From JAFAYN01 sp963733105 (lineage in GTDB: Bacteria; Gemmatimonadota; Gemmatimonadetes; Longimicrobiales; Longimicrobiaceae): a DNA stretch of 64,000 nucleotides. Both the position numbers and the translations under genes were made by a program. Under the pieces are notes generated by a model. That model ran no database searches, was not told the DNA's origin, and worked only from the letters and a program-made list of their open reading frames with translations. Where the stretch lies: NCBI GenBank assembly GCA_963733105.1, contig CAVTCB010000005.1, positions 907,644 to 971,643 on the forward strand. Direction: 5' to 3'. Shown piece after piece: positions 9,453 to 17,258 of this stretch (position 1 is the stretch's first letter; the number at the start of each line of letters is the position of its first letter).

Positions 9453-10229
9453 ATGGCCGACTGGGACCGCCTGATGGACTTCGCCGCGCGGACCGCCGAG
9501 GCCGCGGGGAAGGTGACGCTGGAGCACTTCGGCCACGCCGCCGTGGAGTGGAAGGGGGACGGGAGCGAGGTCACCGTCGCCGACCGCGCTGCCGAGGAGC
9601 GGGTCCGCGCCACGATCCGCGACGCCTTCCCCGAGGACGGGGTGATGGGGGAGGAGGGGGAGGACGTCCCCTCGCGCAGCGGGCGGCGCTGGATCGTGGA
9701 CCCCATCGACGGGACGCGCTCCTTTGCCTGCGGCATCCCGCTGTACGGCGTGCTGATCGCGCTGGAGGAGGAGGGGGTGCCCGTCCTGGGCTGCTGCCAC
9801 CTCCCCGCGCTGGGGGAGACGCTGGTGGCCGCGCGGGGGGCCGGGGCGTGGCACAACGGGCGGCCCGCGCGGGTCTCCGGGTGCGACGACCTGGCCGCGG
9901 CGCGGGTGGTGACCTCCGGCCTGGAGTACTGGCGCGACGGCGCCACGGACGAGGGCCGGGCCGGGTTCGACCGGCTGGTGCGCGCCACCCGCTTCACGCG
10001 CACCTGGGGCGACGGGTACGGCTACTTCCTGGTGGCGGTCGGGAGGGTGGACCTGATGGTGGACCCCATCTGCGGCTCGTACTGGGACTACGCGCCCATG
10101 GTCCCGATCCTCGAGGAGTCGGGGGGGCGGCTCACCACCTTCGAGGGCGGGCCGCTCTCGCCCTGGAGCAGCGCTGTCGCGGGGAACGGGGTGCTGCACG
10201 GGGCCGCGAGGGGGGTGCTGCGCGGCTGA
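9453..10229 (+). CDS. hisN: histidinol-phosphatase, inositol-monophosphatase fold (HisN type)
   Basis: A Mg-dependent phosphatase. 258 residues from ATG 9453, with GGAGG 5 bp upstream. Metal-binding motifs are all present: GEEGED, DPIDGTRSF and WDYAPMVPI. The sequence following DPIDGT is closer to the HisN branch (histidinol phosphate) than to classical inositol monophosphatases, so histidine synthesis is the likely role; another sugar phosphate cannot be excluded. No other his gene is in the window. It lies 8 bp after the glycosylase gene and shares its transcript. Confidence 0.8.
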   Translation: MADWDRLMDFAARTAEAAGKVTLEHFGHAAVEWKGDGSEVTVADRAAEERVRATIRDAFPEDGVMGEEGEDVPSRSGRRWIVDPIDGTRSFACGIPLYGVLIALEEEGVPVLGCCHLPALGETLVAARGAGAWHNGRPARVSGCDDLAAARVVTSGLEYWRDGATDEGRAGFDRLVRATRFTRTWGDGYGYFLVAVGRVDLMVDPICGSYWDYAPMVPILEESGGRLTTFEGGPLSPWSSAVAGNGVLHGAARGVLRG

Positions 10230-10314
10230 CGCTCCCTGGCCCGTCCCTTGCCGCACGCCCCCGCGGGCCGAACGACCGGATTCGGCGGACAGTCACGGAC
10301 GACGGGAGGACACG

Positions 10315-10533
10315 ATGTCGGTTTTCAAGTCGCTGGAGCTGGTGGGGACCTCGCCGCAGAGCTTCGAGGACGCGGTCCGCACCGCGGTGAAGCGCGCGGG
10401 CGAGAGCATGCGCGACCTGGAGTGGATGGAGGTGGTGGAGCAGCGCGGCTACATCAAGGGTGGGGAGGTGCAGGAGTACCAGGCCAAGATCCGCGTCTGG
10501 TTCAAGCTGGAGGGCGCCGACGGTCCCTCCTGA
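10315..10533 (+). CDS. dodecin (flavin-binding storage protein)
   Basis: A 72-residue protein of the dodecin family, which assembles into a hollow dodecamer that binds and buffers flavins. The order FKSLELVGTSPQSFEDAV, AVKRAGESMRDLEWMEVVEQ, then EYQAKIRVWFKL matches the family throughout, including the central Trp of the flavin site in LEWMEV. The start ATG 10315 has GGGAGG upstream, and a strong terminator follows at 10558. Complete and of normal length. Confidence 0.93.
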   Translation: MSVFKSLELVGTSPQSFEDAVRTAVKRAGESMRDLEWMEVVEQRGYIKGGEVQEYQAKIRVWFKLEGADGPS

Positions 10534-10557
10534 GCTTTTCGGGGCTCCACACGCGCG

Positions 10558-10594
10558 GGCCGCACCGTCCCCGGACGGTGCGGCCGTTTCTGTT
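10558..10594 (+). terminator. intrinsic terminator after dodecin
   Basis: GC-rich inverted repeat GGCCGCACCGTC / GACGGTGCGGCC (10558-10585) followed by GTTTCTGTT. Confidence 0.85.
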
Positions 10595-10621
10595 AGGGGT
10601 ACGGCTACCTCACACATGCTG

Positions 10622-10648
10622 TTGTCTACCCGAGCGTCGGCGTATCTT
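10622..10648 (+). promoter_or_regulatory. promoter of the PIN-toxin gene, probably leaderless
   Basis: TTGTCT (10622-10627), a 15-bp spacer and TATCTT (10643-10648). The start ATG is only 7 bp after the -10 box and no Shine-Dalgarno sequence is present, so transcription probably begins at or next to the start codon. Confidence 0.5.
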
Positions 10649-10655
10649 GCTTCCC

Positions 10656-11147
10656 ATGTCCAGGCCACGCGTCTACGTCGAGACCACCATTCCCAGCTTC
10701 TTTCACGAGGTTCGCACCGAGCCCGACATCGTGGCGCGGCGCGAGTGGACTCGCCAGTGGTGGAAGGTGGCCGTCAATCGTTACGAGATGGTCACCAGCC
10801 CGGCCGTTCTGGACGAGCTGGCAGAAGGAGTTGCGGAGCGTGGCGCAGAGCGGCTGTCCCTGGTTCACCATCTCCCGCTCCTTCCGATCAACCCGGCGGT
10901 GGTCGAGATCGTGCAGGCGTACATAAGGCACAGGCTGATGCCCGCCGACCCTGGCGGCGACGCGCTACACCTTGCGCTCGCGTCGTTCTACAAGTGCGAA
11001 TTCCTGGTCACCTGGAACTGTCGGCACCTGGCCAATGCAAACAAGTTCGGGCACATCCGCAGAGTGAACACTCTCCTTGGCCTGTATGTCCCCGCGCTTG
11101 TGACGCCTCTGGAACTGCTTGGAGGGAGTGATGGAGAGGAAACCTGA
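10656..11147 (+). CDS. PIN-domain protein, toxin-like
   Basis: A 163-residue putative ribonuclease of the PIN superfamily, likely the toxin of a type II pair. Acidic positions: an N-terminal Glu in YVETTIPS where many VapC proteins have Asp, DELAEG in the middle, DPGGDALHLALA, and the late NCRHLANANK block typical of this PIN subgroup. The last 17 bp overlap the next small gene, so translation is coupled. Toxin-first order is the reverse of most vapBC operons. Base composition is less extreme than in neighbouring genes, consistent with transfer. Family call good; toxicity inferred. Confidence 0.8.
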   Translation: MSRPRVYVETTIPSFFHEVRTEPDIVARREWTRQWWKVAVNRYEMVTSPAVLDELAEGVAERGAERLSLVHHLPLLPINPAVVEIVQAYIRHRLMPADPGGDALHLALASFYKCEFLVTWNCRHLANANKFGHIRRVNTLLGLYVPALVTPLELLGGSDGEET

Positions 11148-11319
11148 CCCGGCTGACCCGGTGATCGAAGAGATCCGCGAGGTCCGACACCGGATCTCCG
11201 CGCGCTTCGAGCACGACCCCGTGCGGTTGGGGGCGTACTACATGGAGCTTCAGGAGCGGTATCGTGAACGGCTCCTGGACCCGGAGGGAGATCGGGGCTC
11301 GGACCAGTCCGCCGCCTGA
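11131..11319 (+). CDS. small antitoxin-like partner of the PIN protein
   Basis: A 62-residue, strongly charged helical protein starting MERKPDPADPV with GGAGGG just upstream. The body EEIREVRHRISARFEHD followed by an amphipathic helix with YYMELQERYRERLL resembles short proteins commonly encoded directly downstream of this PIN subgroup. There is no DNA-binding motif I can name. The 17-bp overlap with the toxin gene favours joint expression. The antitoxin role is inferred from position and size only. Confidence 0.6.
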   Translation: MERKPDPADPVIEEIREVRHRISARFEHDPVRLGAYYMELQERYRERLLDPEGDRGSDQSAA

Positions 11320-11343
11320 GCGTAGAATTCTCCTCTAGTACCC

Positions 11344-12645
11344 CTAGTACCCCGGCTCCTCCCTCAAAGGAGCGCCGCCGAGGAGAATCGCCGGGAGCAC
11401 GGCCCCCGCGTCGAAGTCGCCCCCCGTCTCCGGGACCACCAGGAGGGCGTCCGCCGCGGCCATGGAGGTCAGCGCCCCCGAGCTCTGCGTCCCGGTGAGC
11501 GAGGCGGAGAAGGCGCCGTCCGGCTCCGGGTGGAGGCGCGCGCGGAGGAAGTGCGTGGTCCCCGGGCGCGCGGACAGCCGCTCCCGCAGCCGCACCTGCG
11601 CCACGGGCGGGAAGACCGCGCGCCGCCCGGCCATGCGGAGCAGCGCGGGGCGCACGAACACCTCGAACGTCGCCATGGTGGAGACCGGGTTCCCCGGGAG
11701 CCCGAACCAGGGGATCCCCCCCAGCCCCGCCACCCTCCCGAACGCCAGCGCCGACCCCGGCCGCGCCCGCACCCTCCAGAAGCGCACCTCCGCCCCCATC
11801 CCGTCCAGCACCGCACGCACGTGGTCGTGCTCCCCCACGCTGATCCCCGCCGTGGTGACCAGCGCGTCGCACCCGCGCGCCCGCTCCAGGTGCGCGCGCA
11901 GGCTCTCCGGCGTGTCCGCCGCGATCCCGAGGAGGCGCGCCTCCATCCCCGACTCCGCGAGCTGCGCCGCCAGCGCGTAGCCGTTGGAGGAGACGATCTT
12001 CCGCCCCGCCAGCACCTCCGCGAAGCCCTCCACCTCCACCAGCTCGTCCCCCGAGGCGAGCACCGCCACCCGCGGGCGCCGCACCACCGCCAGCTCCGCC
12101 CGCCCGAGCGACGCCGCCACCCCCAGCTCCGCCGCGCGCAGCGGCGTCCCCGCGCGCAGCACGACCTCCCCGCGCCGCACGTCCTCCCCCCGCGGGCGGA
12201 CGTTCCGCCCCGCGTCCACGTCCGAGAGGACGCGCACCCGCCCCTCCGGCCCCCCGATCCCGCTCCCCCCGTCCGTGTGCTCCACCCGCACCACCCCGTC
12301 CGCCCCCTCCGGCACCGGCGCTCCCGTCATCACCCGCGCCGCCTCCCCCGGGCCCACCGCGCGCGACGGGAAGCGCCCCGCCGGGACGTCGTCCACCACC
12401 CGCAGCGTCCGCGGCGCCTCCGCCGTCGCCCCCCGCACGTCCGCGCCCCGCACCGCGAACCCGTCCATCGCGCTGTTGTCCCAGAGCGGGAGGTCCACCG
12501 GCGACGCCACGTCCTCCGCCAGCACCTGCCCCAGCGCCTCCAGGAGCGGGCGGCGCTCCGGCGCCAGCGGCGCGGCCTCGCGCAGGATCGCCGCCCGCGC
12601 CTCCGCCACCGGGAGCCAGTCCGCCGCCGGTCTATCCGTCCGCAT
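11344..12645 (-). CDS. moeA: molybdopterin molybdenumtransferase
   Basis: Inserts molybdate into adenylated molybdopterin in molybdenum cofactor synthesis. 433 residues. Typical blocks: LPLWDNSAMDGFAVR near residue 55, the RPRGEDVRRGE region, SNGYALAAQL, TTAGISVGEHDHV and GLPGNPVSTM, ending in a small domain IV. The start overlaps the end of the mobA gene by 14 bp, so the two cofactor genes form a coupled minus-strand operon. Only 24 bp separate its stop from the end of the PIN antitoxin gene (convergent). Confidence 0.95.
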   Translation of the reverse strand: MRTDRPAADWLPVAEARAAILREAAPLAPERRPLLEALGQVLAEDVASPVDLPLWDNSAMDGFAVRGADVRGATAEAPRTLRVVDDVPAGRFPSRAVGPGEAARVMTGAPVPEGADGVVRVEHTDGGSGIGGPEGRVRVLSDVDAGRNVRPRGEDVRRGEVVLRAGTPLRAAELGVAASLGRAELAVVRRPRVAVLASGDELVEVEGFAEVLAGRKIVSSNGYALAAQLAESGMEARLLGIAADTPESLRAHLERARGCDALVTTAGISVGEHDHVRAVLDGMGAEVRFWRVRARPGSALAFGRVAGLGGIPWFGLPGNPVSTMATFEVFVRPALLRMAGRRAVFPPVAQVRLRERLSARPGTTHFLRARLHPEPDGAFSASLTGTQSSGALTSMAAADALLVVPETGGDFDAGAVLPAILLGGAPLREEPGY

Positions 12646-13292
12646 CGGCTTCCTCCATGGCGCGCGCGACCTCCTCCGCCCGGACGTGGTCCTCCGGCGT
12701 GTTGACGTTGAGGAAGAGGACCGCGGGGTCGCCCCACCCCCGCACCTCCTCCAGCGGGAGCCGCGCCGCCGCTACCCGCTCCAGGAGCCCCGTCATCCGC
12801 CGCTCGCCGCGGGCCAGCATCTCCTCCGCCGCCGGGAGGCACGCCGCCCCGTAGAAGGCACAGAGCGGCTCCACCCCCCTCCGCCCCGTGCTCTCCGGCA
12901 CCACCGCCTCCACGCCCGGTCCGGCCCCCCGCTCCAGCAGCCGCCGCAGGAGCCCGCCGGGGAGGAACGGCATGTCGCAAGCGACGCAGAGCGCCCCCGG
13001 CCGCCCCTCCTCCACCGCCCAGCGCAGCGCCGCGTGCACCCCCCCGAGCGCCCCGGCCCCGGCCACTACGTCCGGGCGCACGGGGAGCCCCAGCTCCGCG
13101 AGCCACTCCGGCCGGCTCCCCACCACCCCCACCTCCGCCCCCGTCTCGCGGAGCGCGCGCAGCACCCGGTCCACCACCCGGACGCCGCCCACCCGCGCCA
13201 GCGCCTTGGGCGCGCCGAAGCGCCGGCTCTCGCCCCCCGCCAGGAGGGCGGCCAGCGGCGGCCGCGCGGGACTTCCGGGGCGGGATTCCACC
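12632..13292 (-). CDS. mobA: molybdenum cofactor guanylyltransferase
   Basis: Attaches GMP to the molybdenum cofactor. The N-terminal nucleotide-binding loop LLAGGESRRFGAPKAL, the acidic DMPFLPGG motif and a late LFLNVNTPED block identify it. I chose GTG 13292 (about 219 residues, the family norm). The frame stays open up to 13453, but that extension is low-complexity Pro/Arg/Ser text unlike MobA. It is the first gene of the mobA-moeA pair and is transcribed away from the BON-domain gene. No molybdoenzyme is visible in the window. Confidence 0.88.
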
Positions 13293-13472
13293 GGGCGCTC
13301 GGGGTTGCGGGGGAGGGGGGGCGGACCCGGGGAAGCTACGCCCCGCGCCGGGGGCGAACAAGCCGGGGGGGGAACGGGACTTGCTCGCCCCTTGCCGGTC
13401 CATGCGGGTCTGCTTCCACGGGACGGCTCGCGAGAGCGGGAGCGTTCTTTCACCGCGACGAGGAGGACGACG

Positions 13473-14342
13473 ATGGCGCGCTACGACGGGGGCTTCGGCC
13501 GGAGCAAGGGGGGAGGCGGGCGGCGGCCCGGCGGGTACGGCTGGGACATGAACCCCTGGTGGGGATACGGCCGCGCCGACGGGATGGAGGGGACGCGGGG
13601 GCTGGACGCCTGGGGCGGCGGGTACGACGCCGGGTTCCGCGGCAGGGAGGTCGGGAACGGCCGGGGCTGGCGGGGCGCCTACGACCGCGGCATCTACGGC
13701 TCCAGCTATCCCCAGTACGGCGGCTATCCGGGCTCCGGCCGGGAGGGGATGGACTACGGCGGGCGCGGACGCCCCTCGCAGGCCGGCTTCGACCGCGGCG
13801 GCTTCGGCGGGATGGGCGGGTTCGGCCCCGGCGGCGTCCAGCGGCAGCCCGGCGGCGCCCCGCGGCGGTACGACGCGGGCTACCGGGGTTACGACCGCGG
13901 CTGGTCCTCCGGGCGGGCGCAGGGCGGGGCCGGGTACGACGCCGGCTACGCGCGGGAGCCCTTCATGCCCGAGGCCGCCTACCTGCGCCACCCCGAGTAC
14001 GAGACCCCGTCCACCTACCACCAGGACCGCTGGGAGCGGCCGGGCCGGTACGAGATCCAGGACGGCGGCGCCATGACCGACGAGGAGATCCGCCAGGAGG
14101 TGCGCCAGCGCCTGTACCAGGACACCTGGCTCCGCGCCGACGAGATCGAGGTGACCGTCTCCGAGGGCGTGGTCACCCTGCGCGGCGACGTGGGCGACTT
14201 CCTGGAGGCGCGCTACGCCTGGGACGACGCCTGGGAGTCGGAGGGCGTGCGCGGCGTCATCAACAACCTGACCGTCAACACGGACGCCGGCACCGAGCAC
14301 CACGGGGACATGTTCGCTCAGGACACCGGGGGCGAGGGGTAG
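13473..14342 (+). CDS. Gly/Tyr/Arg-rich protein with C-terminal BON domain
   Basis: A 289-residue protein. The first 190 residues are low complexity, with repeated YDAGY/YDRG/GGYG units rich in Gly, Tyr and Arg. The last 80 contain a BON domain (DEEIRQEVRQRL, then EIEVTVSEGVVTLRGDV, then INNLTVN), a fold that binds phospholipid surfaces and is common in stress proteins of the periplasm. No signal peptide is evident, which is odd for BON proteins, so location is uncertain. ATG 13473 has AGGAGG upstream. It is followed by type A and B repeats. Confidence 0.75.
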   Translation: MARYDGGFGRSKGGGGRRPGGYGWDMNPWWGYGRADGMEGTRGLDAWGGGYDAGFRGREVGNGRGWRGAYDRGIYGSSYPQYGGYPGSGREGMDYGGRGRPSQAGFDRGGFGGMGGFGPGGVQRQPGGAPRRYDAGYRGYDRGWSSGRAQGGAGYDAGYAREPFMPEAAYLRHPEYETPSTYHQDRWERPGRYEIQDGGAMTDEEIRQEVRQRLYQDTWLRADEIEVTVSEGVVTLRGDVGDFLEARYAWDDAWESEGVRGVINNLTVNTDAGTEHHGDMFAQDTGGEG

Positions 14343-14346
14343 AGTC

Positions 14347-14498
14347 GGGGCCGCTCCGGAGCCGGGCCAAACTGCGGCCCGTCTCCTGCGCGGGGGCGGT
14401 GAGCCTCGCGAAACGGCCCGCGAGTCTCCCCGCCCCGGAGTGAGCCAGCCAAACTGCCGGCTGTCTCCCTCCGCAACGGATCATACGGGTACGGCGGA
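14347..14498 (+). repeat. type A intergenic repeat, copy 2
   Basis: Three AAAC-loop hairpins as in copy 1, with the third lacking one base of the loop (CAGCC-AAACTGCC-GGCTG). It ends in CAACGGATCATACGGGTAC. It lies between the BON gene and cspA; the following 100 bp contain a further small GTCCGTCAGGACGG hairpin. Confidence 0.85.
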
Positions 14499-14599
14499 AA
14501 CTGCAACGACACCGTCCGTCGTTTCCGTCCGTCAGGACGGCTGCCGTTCCCAGCCGGGGGTTTCCATACCCCCGGCGGTGCTCCGGTGCGCGTCCGTGG

Positions 14600-14817
14600 T
14601 GGCCCCCCACCCCCGGCCCCTCCCCCGCAGGCGGGGGAGGGGAGCACGAAAACCGCAACTGCGTGCGCCGTCGATGGTTGCGTGAGGGATGCGAGCCCGA
14701 AGGGGCGAGACCCGGCGCGGTTTGCCGGGGCTCGACTCCGTTGGGAACGGTCGTATCGTTCCCTACGGAGCCGCAGCCCGACCCCCGCGCCAGCGGGGGG
14801 CACGCCCGGACCTCCCT
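14600..14817 (+). repeat. type B intergenic repeat, copy 1
   Basis: Begins with a C/G hairpin (CCCCTCCCCC / GGGGGAGGGG), continues through GTTGCGTGAGGGATGCGAG, one inverted AAAC-type module (GAGACCC, loop with GTTT, GGGGCTC), a long hairpin CTCCGTTGGGAACG / CGTTCCCTACGGAG, and ends GCACGCCCGG. Other copies at 23512 (inverted) and 49878. No gene is seen in the 690-bp gap apart from cspA control elements. Confidence 0.85.
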
Positions 14818-14827
14818 CTCGAAGCAC

Positions 14828-14856
14828 TTGACATCTCCCCCGCGACCCACTAGCTT
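14828..14856 (+). promoter_or_regulatory. cspA promoter
   Basis: TTGACA (14828-14833), a 17-bp spacer, TAGCTT (14851-14856). The start codon is at 15034, leaving a leader of about 170 nt, as is usual for cold-shock genes. Confidence 0.8.
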
Positions 14857-14885
14857 GACTACAGCGAGAACAGTTCGGCCAAGGG

Positions 14886-14917
14886 GACCTGGACGCTGCT
14901 GGCGTCCGGGTCTTTTT
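14886..14917 (+). terminator. terminator-like hairpin inside the cspA leader
   Basis: GACC, one unpaired T, GGACGC, a 5-nt loop, GCGTCC, one unpaired G, GGTC, followed by TTTTTC. It lies about 25 nt into the predicted mRNA, well before the start codon, so it would terminate cspA transcription unless melted or bypassed. Confidence 0.65.
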
Positions 14918-15033
14918 CGTTTGTCTGCTCGCGAGCGTCCCCGCGGAGGCGCGTTCATCCGCGGAATACAGGCGGTCGGCGAGTACGGAGATACCGCACC
15001 TCGGCAGTCGGTAACAGGAACAGGGAGTACGGT

Positions 15034-15243
15034 ATGCGTACCAGCGGAACCGTGAAGTGGTTCAACGACGACAAGGGCTACGGCTTCATCACGCCGAGCG
15101 ACGGGTCCAAGGACTGCTTCGTCCACCACTCGGGAATCCAGGGCGACGGCTTCAAGTCGCTCGCCGAGGGCGACCAGGTCGAGTTCGACATCGTCCAGGG
15201 CCAGAAGGGCCCGGCGGCCGAGAACGTCGTCCGAGCCGGCTGA
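15034..15243 (+). CDS. cspA: cold-shock protein, CspA family
   Basis: A 69-residue single OB-fold RNA/ssDNA chaperone. RNP1 is KGYGFIT and RNP2 is CFVHHSG, both intact, with the usual GTVKWFN start. ATG 15034 was chosen because it gives the exact family length. It has its own strong promoter, a long leader with a terminator-like hairpin, and a perfect 13-bp terminator after the stop. It is monocistronic. Confidence 0.97.
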   Translation: MRTSGTVKWFNDDKGYGFITPSDGSKDCFVHHSGIQGDGFKSLAEGDQVEFDIVQGQKGPAAENVVRAG

Positions 15244-15283
15244 AGAAGCCACGCGTCCCCGGCTCCGCCGGGTGGATGCACCA

Positions 15284-15320
15284 GGAGCCGCCCCGGGACA
15301 CCGGGGCGGCTCCTTCGCTT
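15284..15320 (+). terminator. intrinsic terminator after cspA
   Basis: Perfect 13-bp stem GGAGCCGCCCCGG / CCGGGGCGGCTCC with a GACA loop, followed by TTCGCTTT. Confidence 0.9.
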
Positions 15321-15341
15321 TCCCGCGCCCCGGCGCCGCGC

Positions 15342-15370
15342 TTGGCGCGGCGCCGGGGCGCGCGTACATT
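15342..15370 (+). promoter_or_regulatory. promoter of the alpha/beta hydrolase gene, probably leaderless
   Basis: TTGGCG (15342-15347), 17 bp, TACATT (15365-15370). ATG is 7 bp after the -10 box and lacks a Shine-Dalgarno sequence. Confidence 0.6.
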
Positions 15371-15377
15371 CCGGGGC

Positions 15378-16361
15378 ATGCCATCCCCGGTGCCCACCCC
15401 GACGGCCGCTGGCGCCCAGGACCCGCCGGACGCCCCGCCCGCCCCGGGCGGGTGGACGGACCCGTCGCCGCACCGGAGCGGGTCGGTCCGGGTGGACGGC
15501 GTGCGCCTCCACTACCTGGAGTGGGGGGAGGGGGGGAAGACCCTGCTCCTCTTCCCGGGCTACCGGCAGACGCCGCACGTGTACGACGAGCTGGCGCCGG
15601 AGCTGGCGGACGAGTTCCGGGTGGTCGCGCTGGCGCCGCGGGGACACGGCGAGTCGGAGACGCCGGAGGACGGCTACTCCGTCGCGCGCTTCGTGGAGGA
15701 CGTCCGCGGCTTCCTGGACGCGCGGGGGATCGGGCGGGCGGCGCTGGGGGGGCACTCCATCGGCGGCGCGGTCCTGTCGCCCTTCGCCACGCGCTACCCG
15801 GAGCGCACGGCGGGGCTGGTGTACCTGGACGCCGTCTACGACTACACGGGGTGGGGGGCCATGCAGTCCAAGAACCCCGTGCAGCCCCCCGGCCCCGACA
15901 CCTCCGGGGGGAAGAGCGCCGACGACGCCGAGCGGGAGTGGCTGGTGCGCTTCTACTACGGCTTCTGGGGCGACGCGCAGGAGGCCGACTGGCGCCTGCG
16001 CCGCGCCGACCCCGAGGCCGCTCTCCGGGGGCGCGTCCTCCACGGCTTCGTGCGCGACGTCATCGCGCGCCCCGTGGACCACCGCGGGGTCCGCGCCCCG
16101 GCGCTGGCCCTCTGCGCCGCGGAGAGCCTGGAGACCACCTTCGCCTGGCTGGACCCGCAGCGCGACGCCGCCCGCCGCGCCGAGGCCCAGCGCTACCTGG
16201 ACCGCGTCCGCAGGCCGTGGCAGCGCCGCGGGATCGAGCGCTTCCGCCGCGAGGTCCCCCACGCCGAGGTGGTGGAGATTCCCAGCCACCACTTCCTGTT
16301 CCTCGCCCATCGCGACCGCGTGGTCCACGAGATCCGGCGCTTCCTCCGGTCCCTCCCGTAG
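15378..16361 (+). CDS. alpha/beta-fold hydrolase
   Basis: A 327-residue serine hydrolase of unknown substrate. After a Pro-rich, probably disordered first 35 residues, the core shows VRLHYLEWGEGG, the oxyanion-hole region LLFPGYRQTP, LAPRGHGES, and the nucleophile elbow GGHSIGGAV. A late PSHHFLFLAH supplies the catalytic His. An acidic residue is expected near VRAPALALCAAES. The insert between the elbow and the His forms the lid. Its promoter abuts the start codon. The methyltransferase gene begins 31 bp downstream and may be co-transcribed. Confidence 0.85.
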   Translation: MPSPVPTPTAAGAQDPPDAPPAPGGWTDPSPHRSGSVRVDGVRLHYLEWGEGGKTLLLFPGYRQTPHVYDELAPELADEFRVVALAPRGHGESETPEDGYSVARFVEDVRGFLDARGIGRAALGGHSIGGAVLSPFATRYPERTAGLVYLDAVYDYTGWGAMQSKNPVQPPGPDTSGGKSADDAEREWLVRFYYGFWGDAQEADWRLRRADPEAALRGRVLHGFVRDVIARPVDHRGVRAPALALCAAESLETTFAWLDPQRDAARRAEAQRYLDRVRRPWQRRGIERFRREVPHAEVVEIPSHHFLFLAHRDRVVHEIRRFLRSLP

Positions 16362-16392
16362 CCGTCCCGCACCCTCGCACTCCCGTACCCTC

Positions 16393-17193
16393 ATGGCCCA
16401 CCCGATCGCGGACTCCACCTACCTCCAGCTCACCGCCGACCTCATGCGCTCCGCCAAGGAGCGGAGCCACGAGCGGATGCGCATCGGCCCCGGGAGCCGC
16501 GTGCTGGACGTGGGGTGCGGGCCGGGGACGGACACGCTCGTCCTGGCGGGGAGGGTGGGGGAGGCGGGGAGCGTGGAGGGGGTGGACTTCGACCCCGAGA
16601 TGGTGGCGGAGGCGGAGCGCCGCGCGGCCGCGGCCGGCGTGGCGGAGCGGACGCGGCACCGGCAGGGGGACGCGGCGTCGCTCCCCTTCGGGGACGGCGC
16701 CTTCGACGCCACGCGGAGCGAGCGCCTCTTCCAGCACCTCCGCGAGCCGGAGCGCGCGCTCGCGGAGATGGTGCGGGTGACGCGCCCCGGCGGGTGGGTG
16801 GTGGTGCTCGACACCGACTGGGGGACGCGGGTGGTGGACACGCCGGAGGTGGAGGCGGAGCGGCGGCTGGCGCGCGTCCTCCCCGAGCGCATCCTCGCCA
16901 ACGGCTACTCCGGGCGGCGGCTCTTCGGGATGTTCCGGCGCGCCGGGCTGGACGAGCTGTCGGTGGAGGTCTTCCCCGTGGCCGTCCACAGCTACCCCAC
17001 CTGGCGCTACCTCTCCAAGATGGAGGAGACGGAGCAGGAGGCGGTGGAGGCCGGGATCCTCACGGAGGAGGAGGTGCGGCGCCTGCACGAGAGCCTGGAG
17101 GCGGCCGAGGCGGAGGGTGCCTTCTTCGGGATGTCGTCGCTGATCATGGTGGCGGGGCGGAAGCCGTTGCGCGAAGCGAGCGGAAACGGCTAA
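16393..17193 (+). CDS. class I SAM-dependent methyltransferase
   Basis: A 266-residue methyltransferase of the UbiE/methyltransferase-11 type. The SAM site shows VLDVGCGPGTDTL (motif I), a following VEGVDFDPEMV with the ribose-binding Asp, RQGDAASLPF (motif II region), and MVRVTRPGGWVVVLDTDW (post motif). The N-terminus and the C-terminal 90 residues, which should set the substrate, do not match a family I can name. It probably shares a transcript with the upstream hydrolase. Confidence 0.88.
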   Translation: MAHPIADSTYLQLTADLMRSAKERSHERMRIGPGSRVLDVGCGPGTDTLVLAGRVGEAGSVEGVDFDPEMVAEAERRAAAAGVAERTRHRQGDAASLPFGDGAFDATRSERLFQHLREPERALAEMVRVTRPGGWVVVLDTDWGTRVVDTPEVEAERRLARVLPERILANGYSGRRLFGMFRRAGLDELSVEVFPVAVHSYPTWRYLSKMEETEQEAVEAGILTEEEVRRLHESLEAAEAEGAFFGMSSLIMVAGRKPLREASGNG

Positions 17194-17258
17194 CGTACAT
17201 CCGGTCCCCGCCCCGCCCCCGGACCGTCCGCTCCCCGTCACCTGTCCCGGGTGAAGCC

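Noticed and set aside
12632..13453. Longer MobA starting at 13453
   Set aside because: The extra 53 residues are Pro/Arg/Ser low-complexity text and would reach into the 5' region of the divergent gene.
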